Assembly (NCBI GenBank): GCA_013391845.1 | Contig: CP058414.1 | Coordinates: 446,001-510,000 of the forward strand | DNA from: Pseudoalteromonas shioyasakiensis | GTDB lineage: Bacteria > Pseudomonadota > Gammaproteobacteria > Enterobacterales > Alteromonadaceae | Length of the DNA stretch: 64,000 bases | Direction: 5' to 3' | Shown here: positions 8,739 through 17,897 of the stretch, piece after piece | Numbering within the stretch: the first letter of the stretch is position 1 | Layout of the letters: every line of letters begins with the position of its first letter | The notes under the pieces: generated by a model | Databases searched by the model: none | What the model saw: only the letters and a program-made list of their open reading frames with translations | What the model was told of the DNA's origin: nothing | Program-made: the position numbers and the translations under genes

Positions 8739-9323
8739 CTAAAGTTGGATTTTTCCGTCTTTCACCATGATGCAATCCATTCCCGCACTTTTGGCAGCTT
8801 GATAGCCAATTTGCGTGTCTTCAAACACCACACACAGGCTTGGCTCAACACCTAATTGCTCTGCCACTTTTAAGAATGTTTCAGGGTTTGGCTTGCCTTT
8901 ACTTACATCACTGGCAGTCACTAACGCTCCAATTTTATTTATTAAATTGGTATCAGTTAAATGATCAATTGCATGTTCGCGGTCAGCACCTGTGCCCACA
9001 CCCATCGGTAATACACCATGGTACTTTTCAAGTACTGCGACGGTTTCGTCAATCACTAGCGGTTGGTGCTGTAAATCAACCCAAAATTGGTGTTTATCTT
9101 TTGCCACAACTAGAGGGTCATGATCTAAGCCAAATTTTTCATTAAGCATTTCAATTGTTTTAACGGTCGGAATGCCACCTAAGCTGTACATGTAGTCGTA
9201 ATCGAATGGATAGCCATAGGCTTCGCAAGCTTTCTGCCATGCCTGTAAGTGACTGCCCATTGAGTCAATTAAGGTGCCATCCATATCAAAAATAATGCCT
9301 TGGTAGGCGCTTAAATCGATCAT
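8739..9323 (-). CDS. HAD-superfamily sugar phosphatase (beta-phosphoglucomutase/YqaB-like)
   Basis: 194 residues from the ATG at 9323, chosen because AGGAG lies 5 bases upstream; an in-frame GTG at 9350 would add nine residues but has no such site. Motif I FDMDGTLIDS near residues 9-18 holds the nucleophile and acid Asp. A threonine motif (VGTGADREH) and Lys in SKGKPNPETF follow, and motif IV is FEDTQIGYQAAKSAGM. The cap is of the small helical type. It probably dephosphorylates a sugar phosphate. Its place between araA and galM suggests a pentose or arabinose-derived phosphate, but the substrate is not determinable from sequence. Confidence 0.8.
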   Translation of the reverse strand: MIDLSAYQGIIFDMDGTLIDSMGSHLQAWQKACEAYGYPFDYDYMYSLGGIPTVKTIEMLNEKFGLDHDPLVVAKDKHQFWVDLQHQPLVIDETVAVLEKYHGVLPMGVGTGADREHAIDHLTDTNLINKIGALVTASDVSKGKPNPETFLKVAEQLGVEPSLCVVFEDTQIGYQAAKSAGMDCIMVKDGKIQL

Positions 9324-9413
9324 ATCTACTCCTAAAAAGTTTCGCTTCACAATAGCATAAGCCAGCGAAGAGCGTGGCTCATCACTGGCTTAATCGACAA
9401 CAAAATTTGGGGT

Positions 9414-9438
9414 GAACGTGCTCACACACAGCACGTTC
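9414..9438 (-). terminator. Stem-loop downstream of araA
   Basis: Perfect 9-bp stem GAACGTGCT / AGCACGTTC with a 7-base loop, 22 bases past the araA stop. There is no clear T-run, so this may be a processing or attenuation hairpin rather than a strong terminator. A second imperfect stem (AAGCCAG/CTGGCTT) follows before the HAD gene. Confidence 0.5.
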
Positions 9439-9459
9439 TAGTACATAAAGTACTAATTC

Positions 9460-10959
9460 TTACAGACCACGTTTTAGCATGTAGTAAGCTGCGTTATGAC
9501 GAAGCTCTGTTTTGAAACCACGGATCGTCGTATCGTTATCGATGATCATCGTTTCAACGCCAGCCATTTCAGCAAAATCGACAATCATATCGGTTGTTAC
9601 TGCTTGGCTGTATGCAGTGTGGTGTGCACCACCGGCGTGGATCCATGCAGCTGATGCTACAGATAGATTTGGTTTTGGTTCCCAAAGCGCTGAAGCAACC
9701 GGTAAGTGAGGTAAATCAGCTGGCGGAGCCACTGTATCTACTTCGTTAATTAGAATACGGAAACGGTTACCCATATCAATTGGTGATACGTTAATTGCTG
9801 CACCCGGTTTTGCAGTAAACAATAAACGACCTACATCACATTTCACACCGATCGTGTGCTGGTGAACTTCAAGGCGTGGTTTTTGCGCTGCAATTGAAGG
9901 ACACACTTCTAACATGTGCGCGCCAAGTACTTGGTCAGTCTCACCCATGTTGTAAGTGTAATCTTCCATGAATGAACAACCGCCGTCACGGCCTTCACCC
10001 ATTACTTTCATGATGCGAACCATAGCAGCTGTTTTCCAGTCACCCTCACCACCGTAACCATAGCCTTTCGACATTAGGCGCTGTGTAGCAAGACCCGGAA
10101 GACCAGAAAGACCTGATAAGTCTTCAAAACAGTTTGTGAATGCTTTAAAGCCGCCTTTCTCTAAGAAGCGCTCCATACCAAGCTCTAAACGCGCTTCGTT
10201 GCGTAGCATTTTCACTGCGTAATCGTCTTGTAGCGTTTCGTCAGCAATTACGTAGTCTTGCTTATAAAGCTCTAACTGTGCATCAATTTCTTCTTCAGTG
10301 ATGGTATCAACCACTTTTACAAGCTCAGCGACACCAAACGCGTGTACTTCATAACCAAAAGTAATTTGCGCTGAAACTTTGTTACCTTCAGTCACCGCAA
10401 CTTGACGCATGTTGTCGCCAAAACGCGCAACTTTTAGTGTTTGGCTTTCTGCCCAACCTTTTGCCGCACGACACCAGTCATCTAACTGCTGTTGTACATC
10501 AGCACGTTGCCAGTGACCCGCAACAACTTTGCGCTCTTTTCGCATGACAGTACCGATGAAACCGAACTCACGGTCACCGTGTGCACTTTGGTGCGTATTC
10601 ATGTAGTTCATGTTGATGTCAGACCAAGGAAGGGCTGCATTGAACTGAGTATGAAGGTGTAACCAAGGCTTACGTAATTCGCTTAGGCCAGCAATCCACA
10701 TTTTCGCAGGTGAGAAAGTGTGCATCCATAAAACTAAACCAACACAGTTAGGATCCGTATTTGCCGCTTGGCAAACAGCGTGAATTTCTTCAGGTGACTT
10801 AACGGTAGGCTTACATACCAAGTTTACTGGTAGATTCGCTTCGCTGTTTAAGCCCGCTACAATTGCTTCGCTGTCTTTGGCAACCGTTTCTAACACCTTA
10901 GGACCATAAAGATGTTGTGAGCCGGTAACAAACCAAACTTCTTTCGTCATCGTCGTCAT
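9460..10959 (-). CDS. araA: L-arabinose isomerase
   Basis: 499 residues, the usual length. Converts L-arabinose to L-ribulose in the cytoplasm with a divalent metal, usually Mn2+. It starts [13 protein letters not shown], typical of AraA. The central and C-terminal regions contain the family's metal and catalytic acidic and His residues ([41 protein letters not shown]). It is the third gene of the araB-araD-araA run, 23 bases after araD, and is followed by a stem-loop at 9414-9438 that separates it from the phosphatase gene. Confidence 0.97.
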   Translation of the reverse strand: MTTMTKEVWFVTGSQHLYGPKVLETVAKDSEAIVAGLNSEANLPVNLVCKPTVKSPEEIHAVCQAANTDPNCVGLVLWMHTFSPAKMWIAGLSELRKPWLHLHTQFNAALPWSDINMNYMNTHQSAHGDREFGFIGTVMRKERKVVAGHWQRADVQQQLDDWCRAAKGWAESQTLKVARFGDNMRQVAVTEGNKVSAQITFGYEVHAFGVAELVKVVDTITEEEIDAQLELYKQDYVIADETLQDDYAVKMLRNEARLELGMERFLEKGGFKAFTNCFEDLSGLSGLPGLATQRLMSKGYGYGGEGDWKTAAMVRIMKVMGEGRDGGCSFMEDYTYNMGETDQVLGAHMLEVCPSIAAQKPRLEVHQHTIGVKCDVGRLLFTAKPGAAINVSPIDMGNRFRILINEVDTVAPPADLPHLPVASALWEPKPNLSVASAAWIHAGGAHHTAYSQAVTTDMIVDFAEMAGVETMIIDNDTTIRGFKTELRHNAAYYMLKRGL

Positions 10960-10982
10960 GTTAATAATCCTCTAAATTCTTG

Positions 10983-11678
10983 CTATTTGCTCTGACCGTA
11001 ATACGCGTTTTTACCGTGCTTACGTAGATAATGTTTATCCATCACTGCTTTTTTAAGTTCAGCTGCGTGTGGATCTAAAGTGCGTGTTAAATACGCCATG
11101 CGTGCAATCTCTTCGAGTAGCGCGGCATGGTATACAGACTGAGCGGCATCTTTACCCCACGTGAAAGGCGCATGACCCGCAACAATCACCATAGGTGCAG
11201 CTTTCGGATCGCGGTCTTGATACGCATCAGTAATTTGAATACCGGTTTCTAATTCATAATCGCCATTAACTTGCTCATCGGTTAGCTCACGAGTACAGGT
11301 GATGTCACCGTGCACATAGTCAGCGTGAGTTGTGCCAAGGCAAGGAATGCTTTGTTTTGCTTGCGCCCATGCAGTTGCATAGGTCGAATGCGTGTGTGTT
11401 ACACCGCCAATTGAATCAAAGTGGCGATATAAATGAACATGTGTTTTTGTGTCAGAAGACGGACGCATAGAACCTTCAACAATGTTGTTTTCAAGGTCAA
11501 CGATAACCATGTCGTCGGCTTTCATTTGGTCGTACGAAACACCACTTGGTTTAATCGCAATCACGCCTTTGTCGCGGTCGATTTGCGATACGTTACCAAA
11601 GGTATAAATTACTAAGCCACGACGTTGCAGCTCCATGTTCGCTTCATAGACTTCACGTTTTAGTTCAGTAAAACTCAT
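10983..11678 (-). CDS. araD: L-ribulose-5-phosphate 4-epimerase
   Basis: 231 residues, full length. Class II aldolase/epimerase fold converting L-ribulose 5-phosphate to D-xylulose 5-phosphate. Visible motifs are GNVSQ near the N-terminus (phosphate and substrate binding), SSDTKTH, the zinc-binding HTHSTYATAWAQ, and GHAPFTWG with the third metal His. The start overlaps the araB stop by four bases, indicating translational coupling. The product feeds transketolase, whose gene lies about 3 kb away. Confidence 0.97.
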   Translation of the reverse strand: MSFTELKREVYEANMELQRRGLVIYTFGNVSQIDRDKGVIAIKPSGVSYDQMKADDMVIVDLENNIVEGSMRPSSDTKTHVHLYRHFDSIGGVTHTHSTYATAWAQAKQSIPCLGTTHADYVHGDITCTRELTDEQVNGDYELETGIQITDAYQDRDPKAAPMVIVAGHAPFTWGKDAAQSVYHAALLEEIARMAYLTRTLDPHAAELKKAVMDKHYLRKHGKNAYYGQSK

Positions 11679-13327
11679 GCTTTGTCTCCGTTTACATAGC
11701 TTGCAAGTGCTTGGTAGTTGGCATAAAGCTCGTCATACACAGCAACGCGCTCAGGGTTTGGTAAATACTGATGACATACAGACGACGCCATAACTTTTTG
11801 AGCATCTGCCACTGTTGCGTGCTCACCCGCAGCAACCGCAGCCATAATTGCCGCACCCAGTGCACAGCTTTGCTCACTTTCTAAAACGTCGATTGGGCAG
11901 TTCCAAACATCAGCACAAGTTTGCATTACGTAGTCTGATTTTTTAGAAATACCGCCGATAACGACCACTGACTCGATTGGTACGCCTTCGCTACGGAAAC
12001 GCTCAGTGATAGCACGTGCGCCAAAGGCAGTTGCTTCAACAAGTGCTTTGAAGAACTTAGGTGCATCAGTGCCCATCTTTAAGCCTGTTAATGCCATGGC
12101 AACGCTTTGGTCAGCATCAGGCGTACGACGACCATTTACCCAATCAAGCGCAGTTACATCGTTGCTTGTTACAGGCAGTGCTGCCGCTGCTTTTGATAGA
12201 TCAACTAAGATTGAATCTTCTAGCTTGTTAACTAACGCTTGTTCAGCGTCAGATAGATTTGTAAGTTGACGAGTTGGCCAAAGTACTAGGTTCTTGAACC
12301 ATGCGTATAAGTCACCGAATGCAGATTGACCGGCTTCTAAGCCAATTAACCCTGGGATCACTGAGCCATCAACTTGACCACAAATACCTTTAACACAAGT
12401 ATCACCTAGTTGTTCTTTAGACGTTACTGTGATGTCACAAGTTGAAGTACCCATTACTTTGGTTAGAACACCAGGGCGAACATTGGCAGCGACTGCACCC
12501 ATGTGACAGTCAAATGCACCGTAACCAATTACGATACCTTGTGGTAAACCTAGCTTCTCGGCCCACTCTGCAGTTAAGTTGCCAGCAACTTGGTCGCTTG
12601 GCTCTGTCGTTGCATTTAACGTATCAACAACACCATCTAATAGTGGATCGATATTGCTGAAGAAGCTGTTTGGTGGGAAACCGCCCCACTGCTCGTTCCA
12701 CATTTGTTTGTGGCCCGTTGCACAACGACCTAGCTTTAATGCTTCAGGGTGTGTAGTGCCGCACATTAGCGCGGTCATCCAATCGCAGTGCTCAACCCAT
12801 GAATAAGTGGCTGCTTTAACACTGCTATCAACGCGGAAAATATGTAATGCTTTGGCCCAGTACCACTCAGAAGAGTAGATACCGCCCATATGTGAAAGGT
12901 AGTTCACATCGTTGTTAGTGGCAGCTTCAGTGATTTCATTTGCTTCTTTAATAGACGTATGGTCTTTCCACAAAATGAACATTGCATTTGGGTTTTCTGC
13001 AAATTCTTCAGTTAATGCCAGTGGTGTACCTTGGCTATTAATTGCTACAGGTGTTGAGCCAGTCGTATCAAAGCTCATACCCACTACTTTGTCTGCAGTA
13101 CCTGCTGGAACTTGTGACCAAAGACCATTTACTACTTCTACAAGGCTATCGATATAGTCTTGTGGATGCTGACGAAACTGATCTTTACTTGGGTCACAAT
13201 ATAAACCTTGTGCCCAGCGCGGGTAGTTTACTAAATGGCTGGCAAGCTCTTCACCAGTCGCAACATCAACGAGTAATGCTCTTACCGAGTCCGACCCGTA
13301 GTCTAATCCCAACGTATAACGAGACAT
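11675..13327 (-). CDS. araB: Ribulokinase
   Basis: 550 residues, FGGY carbohydrate-kinase family. Phosphorylates L-ribulose with ATP. The N-terminal LGLDYGSDSVRALLVD is the ATP-phosphate loop; GYGAFDCHMGAVAANV holds the catalytic Asp region; VVVIGGISKKSDYVMQ and LESEQSCALGAAIMAAVAAG are the C-terminal nucleotide and FGGY signature parts. First gene of the ara operon; it is divergent from talB across a 230-base region that holds a candidate operator (13377-13401). Confidence 0.97.
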   Translation of the reverse strand: MSRYTLGLDYGSDSVRALLVDVATGEELASHLVNYPRWAQGLYCDPSKDQFRQHPQDYIDSLVEVVNGLWSQVPAGTADKVVGMSFDTTGSTPVAINSQGTPLALTEEFAENPNAMFILWKDHTSIKEANEITEAATNNDVNYLSHMGGIYSSEWYWAKALHIFRVDSSVKAATYSWVEHCDWMTALMCGTTHPEALKLGRCATGHKQMWNEQWGGFPPNSFFSNIDPLLDGVVDTLNATTEPSDQVAGNLTAEWAEKLGLPQGIVIGYGAFDCHMGAVAANVRPGVLTKVMGTSTCDITVTSKEQLGDTCVKGICGQVDGSVIPGLIGLEAGQSAFGDLYAWFKNLVLWPTRQLTNLSDAEQALVNKLEDSILVDLSKAAAALPVTSNDVTALDWVNGRRTPDADQSVAMALTGLKMGTDAPKFFKALVEATAFGARAITERFRSEGVPIESVVVIGGISKKSDYVMQTCADVWNCPIDVLESEQSCALGAAIMAAVAAGEHATVADAQKVMASSVCHQYLPNPERVAVYDELYANYQALASYVNGDKA

Positions 13328-13376
13328 AATTACCTTTCACTAATTGCTTACTAACATTGTTAGTCATTATCTTTAT

Positions 13377-13401
13377 TTGTATGATAATATCAACAATACC
13401 A
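13377..13401. promoter_or_regulatory. Candidate arabinose-regulator operator between araB and talB
   Basis: TTGTATG and AATACCA separated by 11 bases. Length and arms match the site upstream of galM (8687-8711). The 11-mer TTGTATGATAA at its left end recurs at 13535-13545 just before the talB start. Comparison with known arabinose regulators was not possible here. Confidence 0.5.
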
Positions 13402-13558
13402 GATTGTAAAGGTATTATAAAAATATTATTAACAGGATTATTTGCTGCTGGCGGGCGATTTTTTGCGCAGTTTATCTGGAAGATTAGATTGTTTTTTCAG
13501 CACAAATAATAGGTTAAAGCCACTACATTAACTTTTGTATGATAAGAATGGGATAACT

Positions 13559-14512
13559 ATGTCTAGTCAATTAGAACAACTTAAAGCAGTGACAACCGTT
13601 GTTGCTGACACGGGTGATTTTGAAGCAATCAACGAATATAAACCGCAAGATGCAACAACAAACCCATCACTCATCTTAAACGCGATTCAAATTGAGAAAT
13701 ATCGCCCACTCGCTGCAGAAGCCGTATCATGGGCAAAAGCACAAAGCAGTGACGCAGCTGAAGTTGTAACAAAAGCAGCTGACAAACTAGCGGTATTAAT
13801 TGGCTCTAAATTAATGGAGCAAGTGCCAGGTTTAGTTTCAACAGAAGTTGATGCGCGTTTATCATTTGATACTCAGGCAACCATTGATAAAGCACTTGAG
13901 CTTGTTGCTCTATATAAAGAGCAAGGCATCGACACATCGCGCGTGTTAATTAAAATTGCTTCAACATGGGAAGGTATTCAAGCGGCTAAAGTACTTGAAG
14001 CAAAAGGTATTCGTTGTAACCTAACGCTGGTATTTGCATTTGCTCAAGCACGTGCTTGTGCCGAGGTGGGCGCTTACCTAATTTCACCATTCGTTGGCCG
14101 TATTCTTGATTGGTACAAAGCACAAGATGCAAGCGCTGATTTCGACGGTGCTAACGATCCGGGCGTTAAGTCAGTAACGCATATCTACAACTACTTCAAA
14201 AAGCACGGCTACGACACGATTGTAATGGGCGCGAGCTTCCGTAACATCGGTGAAATCCAACAATTAGCAGGTTGTGACCGTTTAACTATCAGCCCTAAGC
14301 TACTTGCTGAACTAGCTGCAACTGACGCACCATTAACTCAAAAACTATTACCAGCAACAGAAAAAGCAGAAGCGCCAGCAGCAATGACTGAGCAGGCTTT
14401 CCGCTGGGAAATGAATGAAGATGCCATGGCAACTGAAAAACTAAGCCAAGGTATTCGTCAATTCGCAATTGACCAAGAGAAACTAGAGTCAATCTTAAGC
14501 GAATTAGTTTAA
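13559..14512 (+). CDS. talB: Transaldolase B
   Basis: 317 residues from the ATG at 13559, the exact length of the classic TalB; an upstream in-frame TTG at 13535 would add eight residues with no family support. Transfers a dihydroxyacetone unit between sedoheptulose 7-phosphate and glyceraldehyde 3-phosphate. The Schiff-base Lys is in [12 protein letters not shown] (about residue 130); DATTNPSL near the start and the FVGRILDWY segment are family signatures. It is divergent from araB and ends at a strong bidirectional terminator facing tkt. Its position suggests co-expression with arabinose catabolism. Confidence 0.96.
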   Translation: MSSQLEQLKAVTTVVADTGDFEAINEYKPQDATTNPSLILNAIQIEKYRPLAAEAVSWAKAQSSDAAEVVTKAADKLAVLIGSKLMEQVPGLVSTEVDARLSFDTQATIDKALELVALYKEQGIDTSRVLIKIASTWEGIQAAKVLEAKGIRCNLTLVFAFAQARACAEVGAYLISPFVGRILDWYKAQDASADFDGANDPGVKSVTHIYNYFKKHGYDTIVMGASFRNIGEIQQLAGCDRLTISPKLLAELAATDAPLTQKLLPATEKAEAPAAMTEQAFRWEMNEDAMATEKLSQGIRQFAIDQEKLESILSELV

Positions 14513-14529
14513 ACAGACGATTTGAATAG

Positions 14530-14565
14530 AAAAAAGCCCGCAAACCTAGGTTTGCGGGCTTTTTT
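14530..14565. terminator. Bidirectional terminator between talB and tkt
   Basis: A perfect 36-base palindrome: AAAAAAGCCCGCAAACCT (14530-14547) and its reverse complement (14548-14565). It gives a GC-rich stem with a T-run in both directions, as expected between convergent genes. Confidence 0.95.
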
Positions 14566-14632
14566 ATTGCCTGCCTTTTAGTAAAAGCAGGCTTATCGTG
14601 TTGCGATTACGATAATTTTTTCGCCTGTCACA

Positions 14633-16633
14633 TTATTCAGCAAGTAATGCGTTTGCTTTTGCAACTAGGTTTGCCACTGTGAAACCAAAATGCTCAAGCA
14701 ATACGGCACCAGGCGCTGACTCACCAAATGTATCCATGCCTAGTACATCACCATCTTGGCCAACATACTTAAACCAGAAGTCACGGTGCGCAGCTTCAAC
14801 AGCAATCTTTGGTGTACCAGTTGGTAGCACGCTTTGACGGTATGCTTTGTCTTGGCTGTCAAACTGATTCGTTGATGGCATAGATACCACGCGAACTTGC
14901 TTGCCTTGTGCTGTTAATTCAGCAGCGGCATTCACAGCTAGTTCAACCTCAGAACCCGTTGCAATAAGAATAAGCTCTGCAGCTTGTTCGCTATCAACAA
15001 GTACATAACCCCCTTTTGCAATGTCAGCAACTTGCTGTGCATCACGAGCCATTGCTTTTGTACCCTGACGGCTGAAGATCAGTGAACTTGGGCCGGTTTC
15101 TTTTAATAACGCTTGGCGCCAAGCTACCGCTGTTTCAGTTTCATCACATGGACGCCATGCAGTCATATTTGGTGTCATGCGAAGGTTAGCGATTTGCTCG
15201 ATTGGTTGGTGAGTTGGACCATCTTCACCTTGACCGATTGAGTCATGGGTATACACAAAAATGCTCTGTGCTTTCATTAATGCTGCCATGCGTACTGCAT
15301 TACGTGCGTATTCCATAAACATTAAGAAGGTTGCGCCAAATGGGATAAAGCCACCATGTAATGCAATACCATTCATGATTGCGCTCATACCAAACTCACG
15401 TACGCCATAGAATACGTAGTTACCATCAGCTGCATCTTGTAAGCCTTTTGCTTCTGGCCATAAGGTCAAGTTAGAACCTGCAAGGTCAGCAGAGCCACCC
15501 ATTAGTTCAGGAAGCTGGTTAGCAAAGAAAGTGATCGCATTTTGTGATGCTTTACGTGTCGCAATGTTTTGCATGTCAGCTTGGCATTTAGCAATGTACT
15601 CATCAGCTAATTCAGCAAAGTTAGCTGGTAATGCTTTTTCCAAGACACGACGAGTATATTCTTTTGCAAGTTCAGGATGTGCTTTGCTATAAGCTGCAAA
15701 CTTTTGCTGCCATGCACCTTCAAGCTCTTGTCCTTTCGCTTGATTATTCCACTCGTTATAAACCTCTTGTGGAACTTCAAATGCTGGGTGTGGCCAGTTT
15801 AGCTGTTCACGTACTGCGGCAATTTCGTCGTGACCAAGTGGTGCGCCGTGACAGTCGTGGCTACCTGATTTATTTGGCGAGCCAAAACCTATCACTGTTT
15901 TACAACAGATTAGTGTTGGTTGCGTGGTGTTGCTTTGTGCCGCTTCGATTGCACCAGCAATCGCATGCATATCGTGACCATCAACATCACGAATAACTTG
16001 CCAACCGTAAGATTCAAAACGTGCAGGTGTATCGTCAGTGAACCAACCTTCTACTTCACCATCGATAGAGATGCCATTGTCATCCCAGAATGCGATTAGC
16101 TTGCCAAGACCTAATGTACCTGCCAGCGAACATGCTTCGTGCGAGATACCTTCCATTAAACAACCATCACCCATAAAGCAGTAAGTGAAGTGATCAACAA
16201 TATCAAACTGTGGCTTATTAAATTGCGCTGCTAAGGTTTTTTCAGCGATGGCCATACCAACCGCGTTAGCAATACCTGAACCTAATGGACCTGTAGTTGT
16301 CTCAACACCTGGTGTGTAACCATATTCTGGGTGACCCGGTGTTTTAGAATGAAGCTGACGGAATTGCTTAATATCTTCGATGCTTACGTCGTAACCGCTT
16401 AGGTGTAACAATGCATATTGAAGCATTGAACCATGGCCATTTGATAACACAAAGCGGTCACGGTTAGACCAATCTGGATTTAGTGGATTATGACGGTGAA
16501 AGTTTTGCCACAATACAGCTGCAATATCAGCCATACCCATAGGCGCACCTGGGTGGCCAGAGTTAGCTTGTTGAACGGCATCGACAGCAAGTATGCGAAT
16601 AGCATTTGCAGATTGAGAACTAGGCAGAGTCAT
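14633..16633 (-). CDS. tkt: Transketolase
   Basis: 666 residues, full length. Thiamine diphosphate enzyme moving two-carbon units between pentose, triose, tetrose and heptose phosphates. It shows [18 protein letters not shown] at the N-terminus, the TPP-binding [13 protein letters not shown]...DDNG motif (about 155-190), the pyrimidine-domain [21 protein letters not shown] segment (here [17 protein letters not shown]) and the C-terminal [17 protein letters not shown] precedes the ATG. It uses the xylulose 5-phosphate made by AraD. This may be an arabinose-linked second transketolase, or the only one; the window cannot tell. Confidence 0.96.
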   Translation of the reverse strand: MTLPSSQSANAIRILAVDAVQQANSGHPGAPMGMADIAAVLWQNFHRHNPLNPDWSNRDRFVLSNGHGSMLQYALLHLSGYDVSIEDIKQFRQLHSKTPGHPEYGYTPGVETTTGPLGSGIANAVGMAIAEKTLAAQFNKPQFDIVDHFTYCFMGDGCLMEGISHEACSLAGTLGLGKLIAFWDDNGISIDGEVEGWFTDDTPARFESYGWQVIRDVDGHDMHAIAGAIEAAQSNTTQPTLICCKTVIGFGSPNKSGSHDCHGAPLGHDEIAAVREQLNWPHPAFEVPQEVYNEWNNQAKGQELEGAWQQKFAAYSKAHPELAKEYTRRVLEKALPANFAELADEYIAKCQADMQNIATRKASQNAITFFANQLPELMGGSADLAGSNLTLWPEAKGLQDAADGNYVFYGVREFGMSAIMNGIALHGGFIPFGATFLMFMEYARNAVRMAALMKAQSIFVYTHDSIGQGEDGPTHQPIEQIANLRMTPNMTAWRPCDETETAVAWRQALLKETGPSSLIFSRQGTKAMARDAQQVADIAKGGYVLVDSEQAAELILIATGSEVELAVNAAAELTAQGKQVRVVSMPSTNQFDSQDKAYRQSVLPTGTPKIAVEAAHRDFWFKYVGQDGDVLGMDTFGESAPGAVLLEHFGFTVANLVAKANALLAE

Positions 16634-16751
16634 CTAATTAGCTTCCTGTTAATATTATAATATAATTAATATCGCAAAAACTCACCCAAATAGCAACTTA
16701 ATAAACCGCCAGCCCCCGTACTAGGAGAGCTAGCTGTCTATTTATTGTTAG

Positions 16752-17897
16752 TTATAAATACTTTAACCAAGGCTTATTAGCCTTACGTTTATATTCACTA
16801 AACTTCTTGGTTGGCCAATAAAGCCCTATTGCCAACAGTAAAGTAATAAACCAAATACCGGATATATCACTTACTCCCAAATACTGTCCTTGATTTGCAC
16901 CCCATATCAACATACCAATTTGATACATAATTAAAAGCACATAGAGGTGTAAAATATAAAAGAACATAGGCACAGATCCATATACACGTAGTGCATTGGT
17001 AAAGCGATTAAGCGGCCTTTCAAAGAACCATAAACCAACAAACATGCCTGCTAAAGTGATAAGCAAGAAGCTTAGTGATGGAGGGTACTTAGTCACGTTA
17101 AACACCGACATCATAGTTTCGGTTGCGGTGCTAAACGTTTGCCAAGGCAGGGTTTCACCATAAATATTAAAACCACGCAGCACAGTAAATAATCCCACAC
17201 ATAACAGCGCTAACAACAGCAATGCTCGTTTACGCGAATCCGCCGATTGAGTGTGCGCATATAAAGGACCTGCACAGTAACCCAGTAAGATCACGCCAAT
17301 CCAAGGCAGCACTGGGTAGCTAATTTTTACGTCGATTAAACCACCTTGTGATAGATAGCCTCGGTCATGCAAAATCGTCCATAGCGAATATCCAAACTCA
17401 TCAGGAGTAAAGCTAATTGGGGTCAGTAAGTTATGACCAAATACAATAACTAAGCCAAGTACCAGCAATAGATTACGTGGCAGCTTAATCAATAATGCTA
17501 ACACCAGCATACAAAGGCCAATCGCCCACATCACTTGTAGCCAAATGGTGTGGTAGTAACCCATCCACGAAAAACAAATGAGGGTTACTTCTAGCGCGAT
17601 TAAAAATAGCCCTCGCTTTATTAAAAAACTTCGTGCAGAGCGCGCTACACCACTTGCTGGGTGACTATAAAGCCACGCCGATAAACCGGTTAAAAAGATA
17701 AAGGTCGGCGCACAAAAGTGTGCAGCAAAGCGACTCCAAAAAAGCCCCGGCGATGTCGTATCAACCACCATAGGGTCAGCCACCTGCATGTGCAAGAAAA
17801 AGCGCTCTCGCACATGATCAAGTAACATCAGCAAAATAACGACACCACGCATGATGTCGATACTGTGAATACGGCTTTTAACGTGCTCAGAAGTCAT
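16752..17897 (-). CDS. DUF1624 membrane protein (heparan-alpha-glucosaminide N-acetyltransferase-like)
   Basis: 381 residues with about ten membrane segments. The N-terminus RIHSIDIMRGVVILLMLLDH is the DUF1624 signature and includes the conserved Arg-Gly and His. Later segments (VPMFFYILHLYVLLIMYQ) fit the same family, which includes the eukaryotic lysosomal enzyme that acetylates glucosamine ends from acetyl-CoA across a membrane. Bacterial substrates are mostly unknown. The gene start overlaps the end of the TonB receptor gene by 11 bases, so both are co-translated and share the Zur-box promoter at 20006-20048. A role in modifying the receptor's ligand is an inference from that coupling. 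Confidence 0.75.
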   Translation of the reverse strand: MTSEHVKSRIHSIDIMRGVVILLMLLDHVRERFFLHMQVADPMVVDTTSPGLFWSRFAAHFCAPTFIFLTGLSAWLYSHPASGVARSARSFLIKRGLFLIALEVTLICFSWMGYYHTIWLQVMWAIGLCMLVLALLIKLPRNLLLVLGLVIVFGHNLLTPISFTPDEFGYSLWTILHDRGYLSQGGLIDVKISYPVLPWIGVILLGYCAGPLYAHTQSADSRKRALLLLALLCVGLFTVLRGFNIYGETLPWQTFSTATETMMSVFNVTKYPPSLSFLLITLAGMFVGLWFFERPLNRFTNALRVYGSVPMFFYILHLYVLLIMYQIGMLIWGANQGQYLGVSDISGIWFITLLLAIGLYWPTKKFSEYKRKANKPWLKYL

